From Actinomyces sp. HPA0247 (lineage in GTDB: Bacteria; Actinomycetota; Actinomycetes; Actinomycetales; Actinomycetaceae): a DNA stretch of 64,000 nucleotides. Location: contig KE150450.1 of the NCBI GenBank assembly GCA_000411415.1, positions 756,932 through 820,931 on the forward strand. The letters are read 5' to 3'. The position numbers were made by a program, and so were the translations under genes. Positions within the stretch are counted from its first letter, which is position 1; every line of letters starts with the position of its first letter. The notes beneath the pieces are model-generated. The model was not told the DNA's origin. It saw only the letters and a list, made by a program, of their open reading frames with translations, and did no database searches. Below, in pieces: positions 51,480 to 60,478 of this stretch.

Positions 51480-52808
51480 TTGACTCAGCCTTCGACCAAT
51501 GGCGGCACCCCGGCCTCGTCCGGCCGGACCCCCGCGCAGGGAAACCGCCTCGATCCCTGGTACGACGTCTACGCGGACCGCGCGCACAACCTGCGCGCAT
51601 CCGAGATTCGAGCTCTCTTCTCCGTCGTGTCGCGTCCCGAGGTCGTCTCCCTCGCTGGCGGTATGCCGAACCTGAAGGACCTGCCACTCGATAAGCTGGC
51701 GGCGTCCGCGGAGAAGCTGGTGCGCAACCACGGCGCGCAGGCCATGCAGTACGGCAGCGGCCAGGGCTGGGAGGTGCTGCGCGAGCGCATCACCGAGGTC
51801 ATGGGCTACGACGGCATCGTCGGCGCCGACCCGGACGACGTGGTGGTCACGACGGGTAGCCAGCAGGCGCTCGACCTCGTCACCGAGCTCTTCGTGAACC
51901 CGGGCGACGTCATCCTCGCCGAGGCCCCCTCCTACGTGGGTGCTCTGGGCGTGTTCCGCGCGCGCCAGGCCGACATCGTGCACGTGCCGATGGACGAGCA
52001 CGGCATCATTCCCGAGGCCCTGGAAGAAACGATCCGCAGCGTGCGCGCCTCGGGCCGCACGATCAAGTTCATCTACATCATTCCGAACTACCACAACCCC
52101 GCCGGCGTCACGCTGTCCGCCGAGCGCCGCCCGATCATCGCCGAGATCTGCCTGCGCGAGCACGTCCTGATCGTCGAAGACAACCCCTACGGCCTGCTCG
52201 GCTTCCACAGCGACCCGCTGCCGGCCATTGCCTCGTACAGCCCCGAGGGCGTCGTCTACCTGGGTTCGTTCTCGAAGATGTTCGCCCCCGGCTTCCGCAT
52301 CGGCTGGGCGTACGCGCCGCACGCGATCCGCGCGAAGCTGGTCCTGGCGCTCGAGTCCGCAATCCTGTGCCCGTCGATGGTCGGCCAGATGGCGATCGCC
52401 GACTACCTGAGCAACTACGACTGGTACGGCCAGGTGAAGTCCTTCCGCTCGATGTACGCGGAGCGTTGCCGCGCGATGCTCACCGCGCTCGAGGAGTTCA
52501 TGCCGTCGTGCACGTGGACGGTCCCCGACGGCGGCTTCTACACGTGGGTGACGCTGCCCGAGGGCCTCGACGCGAAGGCCATGCTGCCCCGCGCGGTGCG
52601 CGCACAGGTCGCGTACGTGTCCGGCACGGCGTTCTACTACGACGGCTCGGGATCAAACCACATGCGCCTGTCCTTCTGCTACCCCACTCCCGAGGAGATC
52701 CGCGAGGGCGTGCGTCGCCTCTCGACGGTCGTCAACGCGGAGAAGGAAATCGTCGATATGTTCGGTACCGCCTCGGGCAACGAGGCCGGGGCCGGGTCCG
52801 ACCGCTAA
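51480..52808 (+). CDS. PLP-dependent aminotransferase, fold type I
   Basis: 442 residues. VVTTGSQQALDLV is the substrate/phosphate-binding block; IPNYHNPAGVTLS and VEDNPYGLLGF (Asp that pairs with the cofactor) follow; the PLP Lys is in LGSFSKMFAPGFRIGW. Pattern of the LysN/kynurenine-aminotransferase-like branch related to MocR C-domains. The start is TTG 51480 with AAAGGAT 8 bases upstream; no ATG in frame lies near. A copy of the dispersed motif codes TPASSG near the N-terminus and another EAGAG at the C-terminus. Ligase gene follows after 23 bases, likely one operon. Confidence 0.85.
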   Translation: MTQPSTNGGTPASSGRTPAQGNRLDPWYDVYADRAHNLRASEIRALFSVVSRPEVVSLAGGMPNLKDLPLDKLAASAEKLVRNHGAQAMQYGSGQGWEVLRERITEVMGYDGIVGADPDDVVVTTGSQQALDLVTELFVNPGDVILAEAPSYVGALGVFRARQADIVHVPMDEHGIIPEALEETIRSVRASGRTIKFIYIIPNYHNPAGVTLSAERRPIIAEICLREHVLIVEDNPYGLLGFHSDPLPAIASYSPEGVVYLGSFSKMFAPGFRIGWAYAPHAIRAKLVLALESAILCPSMVGQMAIADYLSNYDWYGQVKSFRSMYAERCRAMLTALEEFMPSCTWTVPDGGFYTWVTLPEGLDAKAMLPRAVRAQVAYVSGTAFYYDGSGSNHMRLSFCYPTPEEIREGVRRLSTVVNAEKEIVDMFGTASGNEAGAGSDR

Positions 52809-52831
52809 CAGTTACCCGAGGAGATACCCCC

Positions 52832-53869
52832 ATGGCTACCAAAGTTCTGATTATCGCCGGCGGTCTGACGCACGAGCGTGACGTGTCGGTTCGTTCGGGT
52901 CGTCGCGTCGCGAACATCCTGACGCAGTTCGGCTACGAGGTCCTCATTTCCGACGTTGATGCATCCCTCGCCGAGGCTATTGAGTCATTCTCCCCCGACG
53001 TGGTGTGGCCACTGGTCCACGGTTCGATCGGCGAGGACGGCTCCCTGCAGTCCTTCCTGGAGTCCGTGGGAATCCCCTTCGTCGGCTCTTCCTCGGTGCA
53101 GGCGATGCTCGCCTCGAACAAGCCCACGGCGAAGGCTCTGCTGGGCTCTGCGGGACTCGCGACGCCCGGTTGGGTGACGCTGCCGCAGGCGATTTTCCGC
53201 CAGCTGGGTGCTTCACACGTGCTCTCCGCTCTCGAGGGCTCGGTGTCCTTCCCCGTCGTTATCAAGCCGACCGACGGTGGTTCTGCGCTCGGTATTTCGA
53301 CCGCGAAGGACGCGAAGAGCCTGCGCCGCGCGATGGTGGATGCCTTCGCTTACGGCCAGCGCCTGATGGTCGAGCAGCGCATCGACGGGCGCGATGTGGC
53401 CGTTTCTGTGGTCGACCTGTGGGACGGTCCCCAGGCGCTGCCCCCGGTGGAAATCTCGACGGATCGCGGCCGTTACGACTACGACGCGCGCTACACGACG
53501 GACGAGACCGAGTATTTTGTGCCCGCGCGTCTCTCTGAGGAAATTCTGGCGGACCTCCAGGCCGCGGCCGTCGAGGCCCACACGACGCTGGGCCTGCGGG
53601 ACCTGTCCCGCATGGACTTCGTGGTCGACGACGAGGGCACCTGCTGGTTCATCGATGCGAACGTCGCACCCGGCATGACGGACACGTCGCTCCTCCCCCA
53701 GGCTGCAGACGCGCTCGAGGATTCGTCGTTCGCTCAGCTGTGCGCCGACATCGTGGACTTCGTGGCCGGCGGCCGCGACGTGCACGGCATCGACTACGTC
53801 ATCGACGAGGAGGGCACCGGCGTCATCATCTCCGAGGAGGACGAGGAAGCCGCGGCCACCGAGGAGTAA
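52832..53869 (+). CDS. D-alanine--D-alanine ligase-like ATP-grasp enzyme
   Basis: 345 residues. The N-terminal domain starts KVLIIAGGLTHERDVSVRSG, matching Ddl (GGxSxExxVSxxSG), then PLVHGSIGEDGSLQSFLE (GxxGEDGxxQ), and VVIKPTDGGSALGIS for ATP binding; the late FIDANVAPGMT replaces the usual LEVNTxPGMT, so a Mg-ligating Glu is Asp and the substrate loop is changed. The ~25-residue acidic tail (ISEEDEEAAATEE) is unusual. Strong GAGGAG site before ATG 52832. Either a divergent Ddl or a dipeptide ligase of different specificity. Confidence 0.8.
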   Translation: MATKVLIIAGGLTHERDVSVRSGRRVANILTQFGYEVLISDVDASLAEAIESFSPDVVWPLVHGSIGEDGSLQSFLESVGIPFVGSSSVQAMLASNKPTAKALLGSAGLATPGWVTLPQAIFRQLGASHVLSALEGSVSFPVVIKPTDGGSALGISTAKDAKSLRRAMVDAFAYGQRLMVEQRIDGRDVAVSVVDLWDGPQALPPVEISTDRGRYDYDARYTTDETEYFVPARLSEEILADLQAAAVEAHTTLGLRDLSRMDFVVDDEGTCWFIDANVAPGMTDTSLLPQAADALEDSSFAQLCADIVDFVAGGRDVHGIDYVIDEEGTGVIISEEDEEAAATEE

Positions 53870-53888
53870 ACCGCTCATTCATCGCACT

Positions 53889-53921
53889 GTGGGTCCGGGA
53901 GGATGATCCTCCCGGGCCCAC
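53889..53921. terminator. hairpin downstream of the ligase gene
   Basis: GTGGG-t-CCGGGAGGAT / ATCCTCCCGG-g-CCCAC; 15-bp stem; directly adjoins the parS site at 53923. Confidence 0.7.
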
Positions 53922-53922
53922 A

Positions 53923-53938
53923 TGTTTCACGTGAAACA
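53923..53938. promoter_or_regulatory. parS site 3
   Basis: TGTTTCACGTGAAACA, perfect. Confidence 0.93.
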
Positions 53939-53985
53939 ATCGCCAGTCCATCGCACAATACAACGACGGACACGCTCTATCACCG

Positions 53986-54150
53986 ACCGATTGTGGCGCC
54001 CACAATCGGTGAATTCGAGCCAAATAAAGTGAGGACATCTCAGCTGCCCGAAGGGGCTGCCTAATGCCCTCACTGTAGGGCGCTACGGCTGTCCGACGCT
54101 GACGCGTATAGGGTGGACTGCCTTCTGACCCCTACCAGCGCTAGCGTAGC
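53986..54150. other. structured intergenic region, possible RNA
   Basis: Contains ACCGATTGTG/CACAATCGGT hairpin (53986-54010), GTGAGG (54029) with CCTCAC (54068), and GCTACG (54082) with CGTAGC (54145) around smaller stems such as GCCCGAAGGGGC. No open frame fits. It matches no RNA family I can name. Confidence 0.35.
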
Positions 54151-54220
54151 ACATGTAGGGTACGCTCCGTGTCCACGGTGGTATGACGTTCGCGCGCACG
54201 ATCGAGAACGCGGCCAATGT

Positions 54221-54236
54221 TGTTTCACGTGAAACA
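54221..54236. promoter_or_regulatory. parS site 4
   Basis: TGTTTCACGTGAAACA, perfect. Confidence 0.93.
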
Positions 54237-54401
54237 TTGTCTGCTTCCGCCAAGCGGGCTAATCCCGCCGGCGATCATTCGTGAAAAATAGTGCTACACA
54301 CCGACGAGAGCACACAATTGAGTGAAATTTTCGTTCTCTGTATGGCTCTGTGTCGTTCTGGGCTATCTGACTAATAGCTCGCTTCGCCGACACAGAGGCT
54401 C

Positions 54402-55031
54402 TCAGAAAAGAAAACCAAGCTCCTTCAGACGCTTCTCAGCGTCCTCCGCACCCTTCCAGACGACACCTCGGACACCGAGTAGCTCGGCCGCACGCACATT
54501 CTCGCGACGGTCGTCGATGAACGCGACGTTCTCGTGGGAAACATCGAGGCGCACAAGCACGTCTCGGTAGATGCCGCGCGACGGCTTGCAAATGCCGTGA
54601 TCACAGGAGAAGGCAAAGAAGTCGAAGAGACTCCCCCACTCCGAGCGACGGATCGCCTTAGCGATCGGATACGGAGCGTTCGACAAAATACCGACGCGCA
54701 CTGCCTGCCGACGCAGTTGGCGCACCAAACCAAGCGTGGCCTCGTTCGCTTTCGCCATCCGTGACGCATCCAGAGCAACGAGCTGCTTCAAGAGAGCATG
54801 AGATGGCTCCGGCTGCCCGCAATCACCAGCAATACGATCCCAGAACTCACGATCAGACATGCCCGCGTCGTACTCTCCGCGGTGTGCCCACATCGCCTGA
54901 TCGACGAGCGACGTGAGGCCTCGTGAGTCGTCGCCGAACAACTCGGCGATTGCGTGCGGGTCCGGATGGGCGTCGACGAGGACTCCACCGACATCGAAAA
55001 GCACGGTGCGCGAACTGCCTTGGGCGTTCAT
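54402..55031 (-). CDS. HAD-superfamily hydrolase
   Basis: 209 residues. Motif I VLFDVGGVLVD (the usual DxDxT/V is D-V-G here, as in many subfamily IA members), motif II GILSNAPYP (SN), Lys in HGICKPSRGIY, motif III VAFIDDRRENV. Phosphatase or dehalogenase-type; substrate not determinable. ATG 55031 with GGAG-AAAGG upstream; residues before it in the open frame are noncoding. Stands alone upstream of parB's 3' end. Confidence 0.85.
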   Translation of the reverse strand: MNAQGSSRTVLFDVGGVLVDAHPDPHAIAELFGDDSRGLTSLVDQAMWAHRGEYDAGMSDREFWDRIAGDCGQPEPSHALLKQLVALDASRMAKANEATLGLVRQLRRQAVRVGILSNAPYPIAKAIRRSEWGSLFDFFAFSCDHGICKPSRGIYRDVLVRLDVSHENVAFIDDRRENVRAAELLGVRGVVWKGAEDAEKRLKELGFLF

Positions 55032-55176
55032 GCCTTTCGCTCCTTCTGGTACTGCGAGGGCCCGACGACGGACCCTTAAAGGTAGTTTAAGCGTAAATTC
55101 AGCCAAAGATTAGGCCAGGAAATGTCATATAAAGAACATACCGCGCCTGATCTGCGGAAAGAATTATGAAGTTTGA

Positions 55177-56463
55177 TCAGTGAAGAATAAGGTCTGCAAT
55201 TCGCTGAAGATCATCAGATCCCGCGAATTCGATGACGATTCGCCCCTTCTTACGCCCCTCCGTGATAGTCACGCGCGTATCGTACGCGTCGGCCAGGGCC
55301 GACACGACGCTCTCACCCAGCGGCGACAGTGGACGCTGCTGGCGGGCGCGCGGACGGGGCGTTGCCTTCGCCTTTCCGAGGCGGACAATCTCTTCGGTGG
55401 TACGCACGGAGAGACCCTCGGCAACGATGCGCTCAGCCAGCCGTTCCATCTCCTCTGCCGTCGACAGGGACAGCAGAGCGCGGGCATGGCCCGCTGTGAT
55501 GACCTGAGCGGCCACCTTCTTTTGGACGGACGGGGGGAGCTTGAGCAGGCGCAGGGTGTTGGCAATCTGCGGGCGCGAGCGGGCGATTCGCTTGGCGAGC
55601 TCTTCCTGAGTCGCTCCGAAATCCGCCATGAGCTGCTGATATGCACTCGCTTCTTCCAACGGGTTGAGCTGGGCCCGGTGGAGGTTTTCCAAGAGCGCGT
55701 CACGGAGCAGGTCCCCGTCGTCCGTCTCTCGGATGATTGCCGGAATCGTGGTTTCGCCGGCGAGCTCGGAGGCGCGCAGGCGGCGCTCACCCATGATCAG
55801 CTCGTAGCGTGCATCGGGTTTCTCGGCGAGGAACTCCTGAAGCTTCTCGGATCGACCCGTTGCGGGGATGCTACGAACGACGACGGGCTGAAGAACGCCC
55901 ACCTCCTTGATTGAGGCGGAGAGTTCCTTCAGATCGTCCTCATCGAAGACCTCGCGAGGCTGCTTCGTATTGGGAACGATCTGATCGATCGCAATTTCAG
56001 CGAAGGAAGCACCGGGAACCGGAAGAAGTTCATGATCGGTGGATGTTTCACGTGAAACATCCTGGTCCGCATGAGTATCGGCGGCACCACCGGGAGCCGT
56101 CGAAACAGGTTGACGCGCCGCACTCGCCCGGGAATCTGAGCCATTGATTCCACCACCGAGGCCACTGCGAGAGCCGCCTGCGCGTCGTCCACCTGCCGCC
56201 TCGACGGACGGCATGGTCGGGCGCTTCTTCTTCGACGAGGCGGCGGCACGCTTGGGCTGGAGAAGATCCTTCGCGGATCCTCCCCTCTTGCCGGCGGAGC
56301 TACCTTCGGGGAAGAACACGTCCAGGGGACGGGACGGGGTGGAGGGTGCGGCTTGCGGCGTCTGCTCACTAGCCTGAGGAATCAGGGCCCCGAGACCCCG
56401 GCCGAGACCGGAATGCTTGCGAGCGCCCTTACGGCCCTCAGACTTCGATGATGCATCCGCCAT
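55177..56463 (-). CDS. parB: chromosome partitioning protein ParB
   Basis: 428 residues. Starts with KHSGLGRGLGALIP (ParA-contact motif); a ~95-residue Ala/Ser/Pro-rich linker; then IAIDQIVPNTKQPREVFDEDDLKELSASIKEVGVLQPVVVR, the CTP-binding GERRLRASELAG, LLENLHRAQLNPLEEASAYQQLM and the helix-turn-helix TQEELAKRIARSRPQIANTLRLLKLP that reads parS. C-terminal dimer domain to the stop. One parS site (56044-56059) lies inside the linker, encoding DVSRETST. ATG 56463. In operon with parA upstream on the same strand. Confidence 0.96.
   Translation of the reverse strand: MADASSKSEGRKGARKHSGLGRGLGALIPQASEQTPQAAPSTPSRPLDVFFPEGSSAGKRGGSAKDLLQPKRAAASSKKKRPTMPSVEAAGGRRAGGSRSGLGGGINGSDSRASAARQPVSTAPGGAADTHADQDVSRETSTDHELLPVPGASFAEIAIDQIVPNTKQPREVFDEDDLKELSASIKEVGVLQPVVVRSIPATGRSEKLQEFLAEKPDARYELIMGERRLRASELAGETTIPAIIRETDDGDLLRDALLENLHRAQLNPLEEASAYQQLMADFGATQEELAKRIARSRPQIANTLRLLKLPPSVQKKVAAQVITAGHARALLSLSTAEEMERLAERIVAEGLSVRTTEEIVRLGKAKATPRPRARQQRPLSPLGESVVSALADAYDTRVTITEGRKKGRIVIEFAGSDDLQRIADLILH
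56044..56059. promoter_or_regulatory. parS site 5, inside parB
   Basis: TGTTTCACGTGAAACA, perfect, within the ParB linker coding sequence. Confidence 0.93.
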
Positions 56464-56493
56464 TGCAATACTCCTTCAATTGCGTCGGTTCAT

Positions 56494-56509
56494 TGTTTCA
56501 CGTGAAACA
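56494..56509. promoter_or_regulatory. parS site 6, between parA and parB
   Basis: TGTTTCACGTGAAACA, perfect, 31 bases upstream of the parB start. Confidence 0.93.
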
Positions 56510-56616
56510 ATGCCATGGGATCACCTAGTGAGCGTCGTTCGTCACTTTGCTGCACCAATGGTCACACACTCTGACTAATACGTGCCGATCTGCGGAAACA
56601 TGCGGAAAACTCCGTA

Positions 56617-56632
56617 TGTTTCACGTGAAACA
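56617..56632. promoter_or_regulatory. parS site 7, just after parA stop
   Basis: TGTTTCACGTGAAACA, perfect. Confidence 0.93.
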
Positions 56633-56636
56633 ACCA

Positions 56637-57515
56637 CTATCCAGCTGCGGAAAGGCGCTGACACAGCTCCAGCGCGGCCTTACGATACGCGATCGCACCA
56701 ACGTTGCGCGGGTCGTAGGTGATGACCGTCTGGCCGTAGCTCGGAGCCTCGGAAATGCGCACGGAACGCGGAATGACAGTCTCAAATGTCTGCTCGGGGA
56801 AGTGGGAGCGCACCTCGCTCTCGACCTCCTCGGACAGCCGCGTGCGCTTGTCCGCCATCGTCAGGAGCATGCCCGACACACGCAGGCCAGGGTTGAGATC
56901 CACGCCAATGCGCTCGACCGTGTTCCAGAGCTGGCTCAGGCCCTCAAGTGCGTAGTACTCGGCCTGAATCGGGATCATGACCTCGTCCGCGGCCACCATG
57001 ACGTTCAGGGTCACGAGGCCGAGGGACGGCGGGCAGTCGATCAGGACGATGTCAATGTCCTGATGCTCGGCGACATACTCACGCAGAGCATCCCGCAAGC
57101 GATATTCGCGCCGGTCGACGTCAACGAGTTCGATCTCGGCACCAGACAGGTCGATCGTGGCCGGGCAGACGAGGATCCCATCGATATCGGGGCACGGCTG
57201 CACGACGTCCGCGACGCTGGCACCGCCGATGATGACGTCGTACGTGGAGGGCGTACCGGCCGGGTGCGGGACACCGAGAGCGCTGGACGCATTACCCTGG
57301 GCGTCGGCGTCAACAACGACCACCGACAATCCACCAATCGCGAGGCCCGCCGCGATGTTCACGGCCGACGTCGTCTTACCGACGCCCCCCTTCTGGTTCG
57401 CAACGGCAATAATGCGCGTGTGATCGGGGCGCGGGAATGTCGCGCGCTCGAGCATGGCCAGATCGCGCAGGTTGCGCTCGATCTGAGTCGACAGAGGGGT
57501 GTTGTTGGTACTCAC
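56637..57515 (-). CDS. parA: chromosome partitioning ATPase ParA
   Basis: 292 residues. Deviant Walker A ANQKGGVGKTTSAVN (K-GGVGKT), Walker A' VVVVDADAQGNASSALG, Walker B IVLIDCPPSLG; intact. The N-terminal ~35-residue extension (LSTQIERNLRDLAML) is common in actinobacterial ParA. Works with ParB and the parS cluster to pull origins apart along the nucleoid. ATG 57515; the next gene upstream (rsmG) ends 288 bases away, so parA has its own promoter in that gap. Confidence 0.96.
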   Translation of the reverse strand: MSTNNTPLSTQIERNLRDLAMLERATFPRPDHTRIIAVANQKGGVGKTTSAVNIAAGLAIGGLSVVVVDADAQGNASSALGVPHPAGTPSTYDVIIGGASVADVVQPCPDIDGILVCPATIDLSGAEIELVDVDRREYRLRDALREYVAEHQDIDIVLIDCPPSLGLVTLNVMVAADEVMIPIQAEYYALEGLSQLWNTVERIGVDLNPGLRVSGMLLTMADKRTRLSEEVESEVRSHFPEQTFETVIPRSVRISEAPSYGQTVITYDPRNVGAIAYRKAALELCQRLSAAG

Positions 57516-57754
57516 GTGACACCTTCCTAGATACTGCCCCTAGTTTACGGGGAGACGCACACACTTCCAGCACGAAAGGCCCGTGATGCATCGAGGTGCA
57601 CACAATCCCACTGACACAAGAAACAGCGATGCAAAAACTCTTCTGTAGGATCGATTCTCCCGGCCATCAATACAACCCAGACGAACGGTCAATCGAGGGA
57701 ATCGATCTGACGGAACAACACTTCATTGTGTCCTGCGTCACTATATAAGGAGAG

Positions 57755-57780
57755 CGTCGCAGCAACCACCGCGACGCTCC
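57755..57780 (-). terminator. hairpin downstream of rsmG
   Basis: AGCGTCGC/GCGACGCT, 8-bp stem, with TCTCCTTATAT on the minus strand. The 57516-57802 gap otherwise has the parA promoter region with no recognisable box. Confidence 0.55.
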
Positions 57781-57802
57781 CCTCCCCCACTCGGGGGACG
57801 CA

Positions 57803-58486
57803 CTACTTGATGCGCGTACAGACCACCACGTACGTGGATTCGTCCTCCATGATGGAGGGCACCTCGTGGATCTCGGCGCGCAGGTGGTGACGACGCAGCT
57901 CGGCCGAGGCCTCGTCCACCTCGATTGGAGCGCGGCGACCCTTGAGGGCCACGAGCGATCCGCCGGGGGCGATGAGCTTGGACGTCATGCGCACGAGCTT
58001 GCTCATGTTCGCGACGGCGCGGGCGGTGACCACGTCGGCCTTGCCCTTGCCACGCAGTTCCTCGGCGCGGGCCTGGTGGATCGTCACGTTGTCGAGGCCG
58101 AGGTCCTCCACGACGTCCATCAGCCACTCTACGCGGCGCGCCATGGGCTCGGCGAGGTGCACGTCGAGCTCGGGGCGGCAGGCGGCGATCACGATGCCGG
58201 GGAGGCCCGAGCCGGAGCCGACGTCGAGGACCTGGCGGCCGTCCTTGCGCGGCATGAAGTCCAGGACGGCGGCGGAGTTGACGATGTGGCGCGACCAGAT
58301 GCGCTCCATGTCGCGAGGGCCGAGGAGGCCGCGGATCTCGCCCTCCTCCTCGAGCATGCGCGCGTACTCGGCGACCTCGGCGAAGGCCGGTCCGAAGAAC
58401 TCGCGGACGGCCGGCGTGGGCTCTTCTGGGACGAAGGGGTCGCCGACCTGGCGACCCCTTCCCGTCCCGTTCGGGTTCTCACTCAC
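57803..58486 (-). CDS. rsmG: 16S rRNA m7G527 methyltransferase RsmG
   Basis: 227 residues. WSRHIVNSAAVLDFMP, SAM motif QVLDVGSGSGLPGIVIAA and VTARAVANMSKLVRMTSKLI are the RsmG hallmarks; it methylates G527 of 16S rRNA. The first 20 residues form a variable extension. Starts at ATG 58486, overlapping the jag stop by 8 bases. Part of the conserved rpmH-rnpA-yidD-yidC-jag-rsmG operon. Confidence 0.95.
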   Translation of the reverse strand: MSENPNGTGRGRQVGDPFVPEEPTPAVREFFGPAFAEVAEYARMLEEEGEIRGLLGPRDMERIWSRHIVNSAAVLDFMPRKDGRQVLDVGSGSGLPGIVIAACRPELDVHLAEPMARRVEWLMDVVEDLGLDNVTIHQARAEELRGKGKADVVTARAVANMSKLVRMTSKLIAPGGSLVALKGRRAPIEVDEASAELRRHHLRAEIHEVPSIMEDESTYVVVCTRIK

Positions 58487-58982
58487 CGTCGGATTCCTCG
58501 GGGAGGATGACGACGCGGCGGTGGGGCTCGGCGCCCTCGGACTCGGAGGTGAGGCCCTCGTCGGCGACCACGTCGTGGCACACCTTGCGCTCGAAGGGGT
58601 TCATGGCGTCGAGCTTGACGGCCTCGCCGGTGGCGCGCACGCGGGCGATGGCCTCGCGGGTGATGTCCTGGAGTTCTTCCTTGCGCTCGGCGCGGAAGCC
58701 GGCGATGTCGAGCATGAGGCGCGAGCGCTCGCCGGTCTCGGTCTGGACGGCCAGGCGGGTGAGCTCCTGGAGGGCGTCCAGGACCTCGCCGTCCTCGCCC
58801 ACGAGGCGGTCGAGGGCGTCGGGGTCGTCGGCGACGATTTCGACCGAGGCGCGGCCGTTTTCGACGTCGATTTCGATGTCGCCGTCGAGGTCGGCGATGT
58901 CGAGGAGTTCTTCCAGGTAGTCGGCGGCGAGCTCGCCTTCTTCTTCGAGGCGGGTCAGCTTGTCTGCGTTGTCGTCACTCAT
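58479..58982 (-). CDS. jag: Jag/KhpB RNA-binding protein (KH and R3H domains)
   Basis: 167 residues. KH region LDRLVGEDGEVLDALQELTR (GxxG as GEDG) and the R3H block LDAMNPFERKVCHDVVADE with a terminal RRVVILP. RNA-binding protein linked to KhpA in firmicutes, gene normally between yidC and rsmG. Acidic N-terminus. ATG 58982 is 83 bases after yidC. Confidence 0.93.
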   Translation of the reverse strand: MSDDNADKLTRLEEEGELAADYLEELLDIADLDGDIEIDVENGRASVEIVADDPDALDRLVGEDGEVLDALQELTRLAVQTETGERSRLMLDIAGFRAERKEELQDITREAIARVRATGEAVKLDAMNPFERKVCHDVVADEGLTSESEGAEPHRRVVILPEESDGE

Positions 58983-59065
58983 GACGTGTCCTCCGTAGTG
59001 GGGAATGGGGTCTTGCTGGTGTCCAGGTTACCGGCTGGCGGCCTGGAACCGTGAATCTGTGGTGG

Positions 59066-60406
59066 TCAGCGCTTGTTGCCGCGGCGGCGGGCCTTGCGGC
59101 GCTCGATGCGGCGACGCTCGATTTCCTCGGCGCTGAGCGATCCGTGGCCGGCCTGGGCCTCGGCGCTCTCGGAGGCGTCCTTCGACGAGGCCTTGGCGGC
59201 CTCGCGCTCGAGGGCGCGGCGGTCGCGGACCTGCTTCTGCAGTTCGGCGCGCTGAGCGGAGGCTTCCTGCTTGGCGATGCGCTTCTCGACGGCGAGGGCG
59301 AGGCCGCGCATCCACTGCTCGTCGGGGAGGGTCGTCCACTTCTGGGTGGCCAGGTTGCGGTAGACGGTGACGATCTCGCCGGTGGTCATGGAGGCGGGGA
59401 AGTCGGAGGCGACGTGCTGCTTCTTGGCCTTGGAGCGAACCTCGGCGAGGGTGCGCTCGTTGAGTTCGTCGACGCGCGGGTCGGTGGCGCTGTTGCCGAG
59501 GGCGGCGCGCTCACGGTCGTAGTTCTGGAAGTAGGGCTTGGCCCATTCCTGGTAGCCGGCCTCGCGCGAGGCGAGGAGGTCGACGTAGGCGGGGGAGCCG
59601 GGGGTGGGCATGACCTTGATGGTCCAGAAGGACTGGGCGAGGGCCCAGAAGGAGGCGGTCACGGTGTAGATGACGACGCCCATCTGGAAGAACGCGCCGG
59701 AGAAGATGAACATCAGCGGCATCACGTACATCATGGAGCGCTGCGACTGGGCCATCGGGTTGTCGCCCATGTCGGGCATGTTGCGCGAGAAGGACAGGCG
59801 CATGGAGGCAAACTGCAGGACGACCATGAGGACGATCGCGGCGATGAAGACCGCGACGATGGCGGGCTGGCCCCACGAGTCGCGCAGCGTGTGAGAGAGC
59901 GGGACGCCGAAGACGGTCGAGTTGACGATCTCGGTGGACACGGACGCGGTGAGCGGGCCGAGGTGGTCGGTCGAGTCGCCACGGTAGGTGTAGGTGCCGG
60001 CGGAGATGGAGGAGACCGCGATGATGGCGCGGTACATGCCGAAGAGGACAGGCATCTGCACGAGCATGGGCAGGCAGGAGGCGAAGGGCGAGACCTTGTG
60101 CTTGCGCTGGAGGGCCTGGGTCTCTTCCATCATCTTCTGACGGCTGACCTGGTCCTTCTTGCCCTTGTACTTCTCCTGGATCTTGCGCATTTCGGGCTGG
60201 ATGGCCTGCATGGCGCGCGAGGAGCGGATCTGCTTGAGGAACAGCGGGATGATGGCGATGCGCACCAGGATGGTGAGCAGCACGATGGACAGGACCCACG
60301 CCATGCCGGAGCCGGAGGACATTCCGAGCAGCACGAGGAGGTCGTGGATCCAGACCCACACGTAGGAGATCGCCCACGCGAAGGGGTGGAGGATTGCGTC
60401 GAACAT
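59066..60406 (-). CDS. yidC: membrane protein insertase YidC
   Basis: 446 residues. Five helices: FDAILHPFAWAISYVWVWI; GMAWVLSIVLLTILVRIAIIP (with the hydrophilic-groove Arg); CLPMLVQMPVLFGMYRAIIAV; PAIVAVFIAAIVLMVVL; and SMMYVMPLMFIFSGAFFQM. Cytoplasmic hairpin AIQPEMRKIQEKYKGKKDQ is classic. The C-terminal ~145 residues are charged and low-complexity and contain another dispersed-motif copy (SSKDAS). ATG 60406 (in the 72-base gap after yidD). Confidence 0.95.
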   Translation of the reverse strand: MFDAILHPFAWAISYVWVWIHDLLVLLGMSSGSGMAWVLSIVLLTILVRIAIIPLFLKQIRSSRAMQAIQPEMRKIQEKYKGKKDQVSRQKMMEETQALQRKHKVSPFASCLPMLVQMPVLFGMYRAIIAVSSISAGTYTYRGDSTDHLGPLTASVSTEIVNSTVFGVPLSHTLRDSWGQPAIVAVFIAAIVLMVVLQFASMRLSFSRNMPDMGDNPMAQSQRSMMYVMPLMFIFSGAFFQMGVVIYTVTASFWALAQSFWTIKVMPTPGSPAYVDLLASREAGYQEWAKPYFQNYDRERAALGNSATDPRVDELNERTLAEVRSKAKKQHVASDFPASMTTGEIVTVYRNLATQKWTTLPDEQWMRGLALAVEKRIAKQEASAQRAELQKQVRDRRALEREAAKASSKDASESAEAQAGHGSLSAEEIERRRIERRKARRRGNKR

Positions 60407-60478
60407 AGTTTTCGCTTTCGCCGTGGCGCGGGTGCGCCGCTGTGTCGTTGTTCCTTATATTCCCGAGGCCGTGGCAGG

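Noticed and set aside
54029-54150. tmRNA, 6S, RNase P or T-box RNA
   Set aside because: The diagnostic core sequences of these RNAs are absent, so only an unnamed structured candidate is reported.
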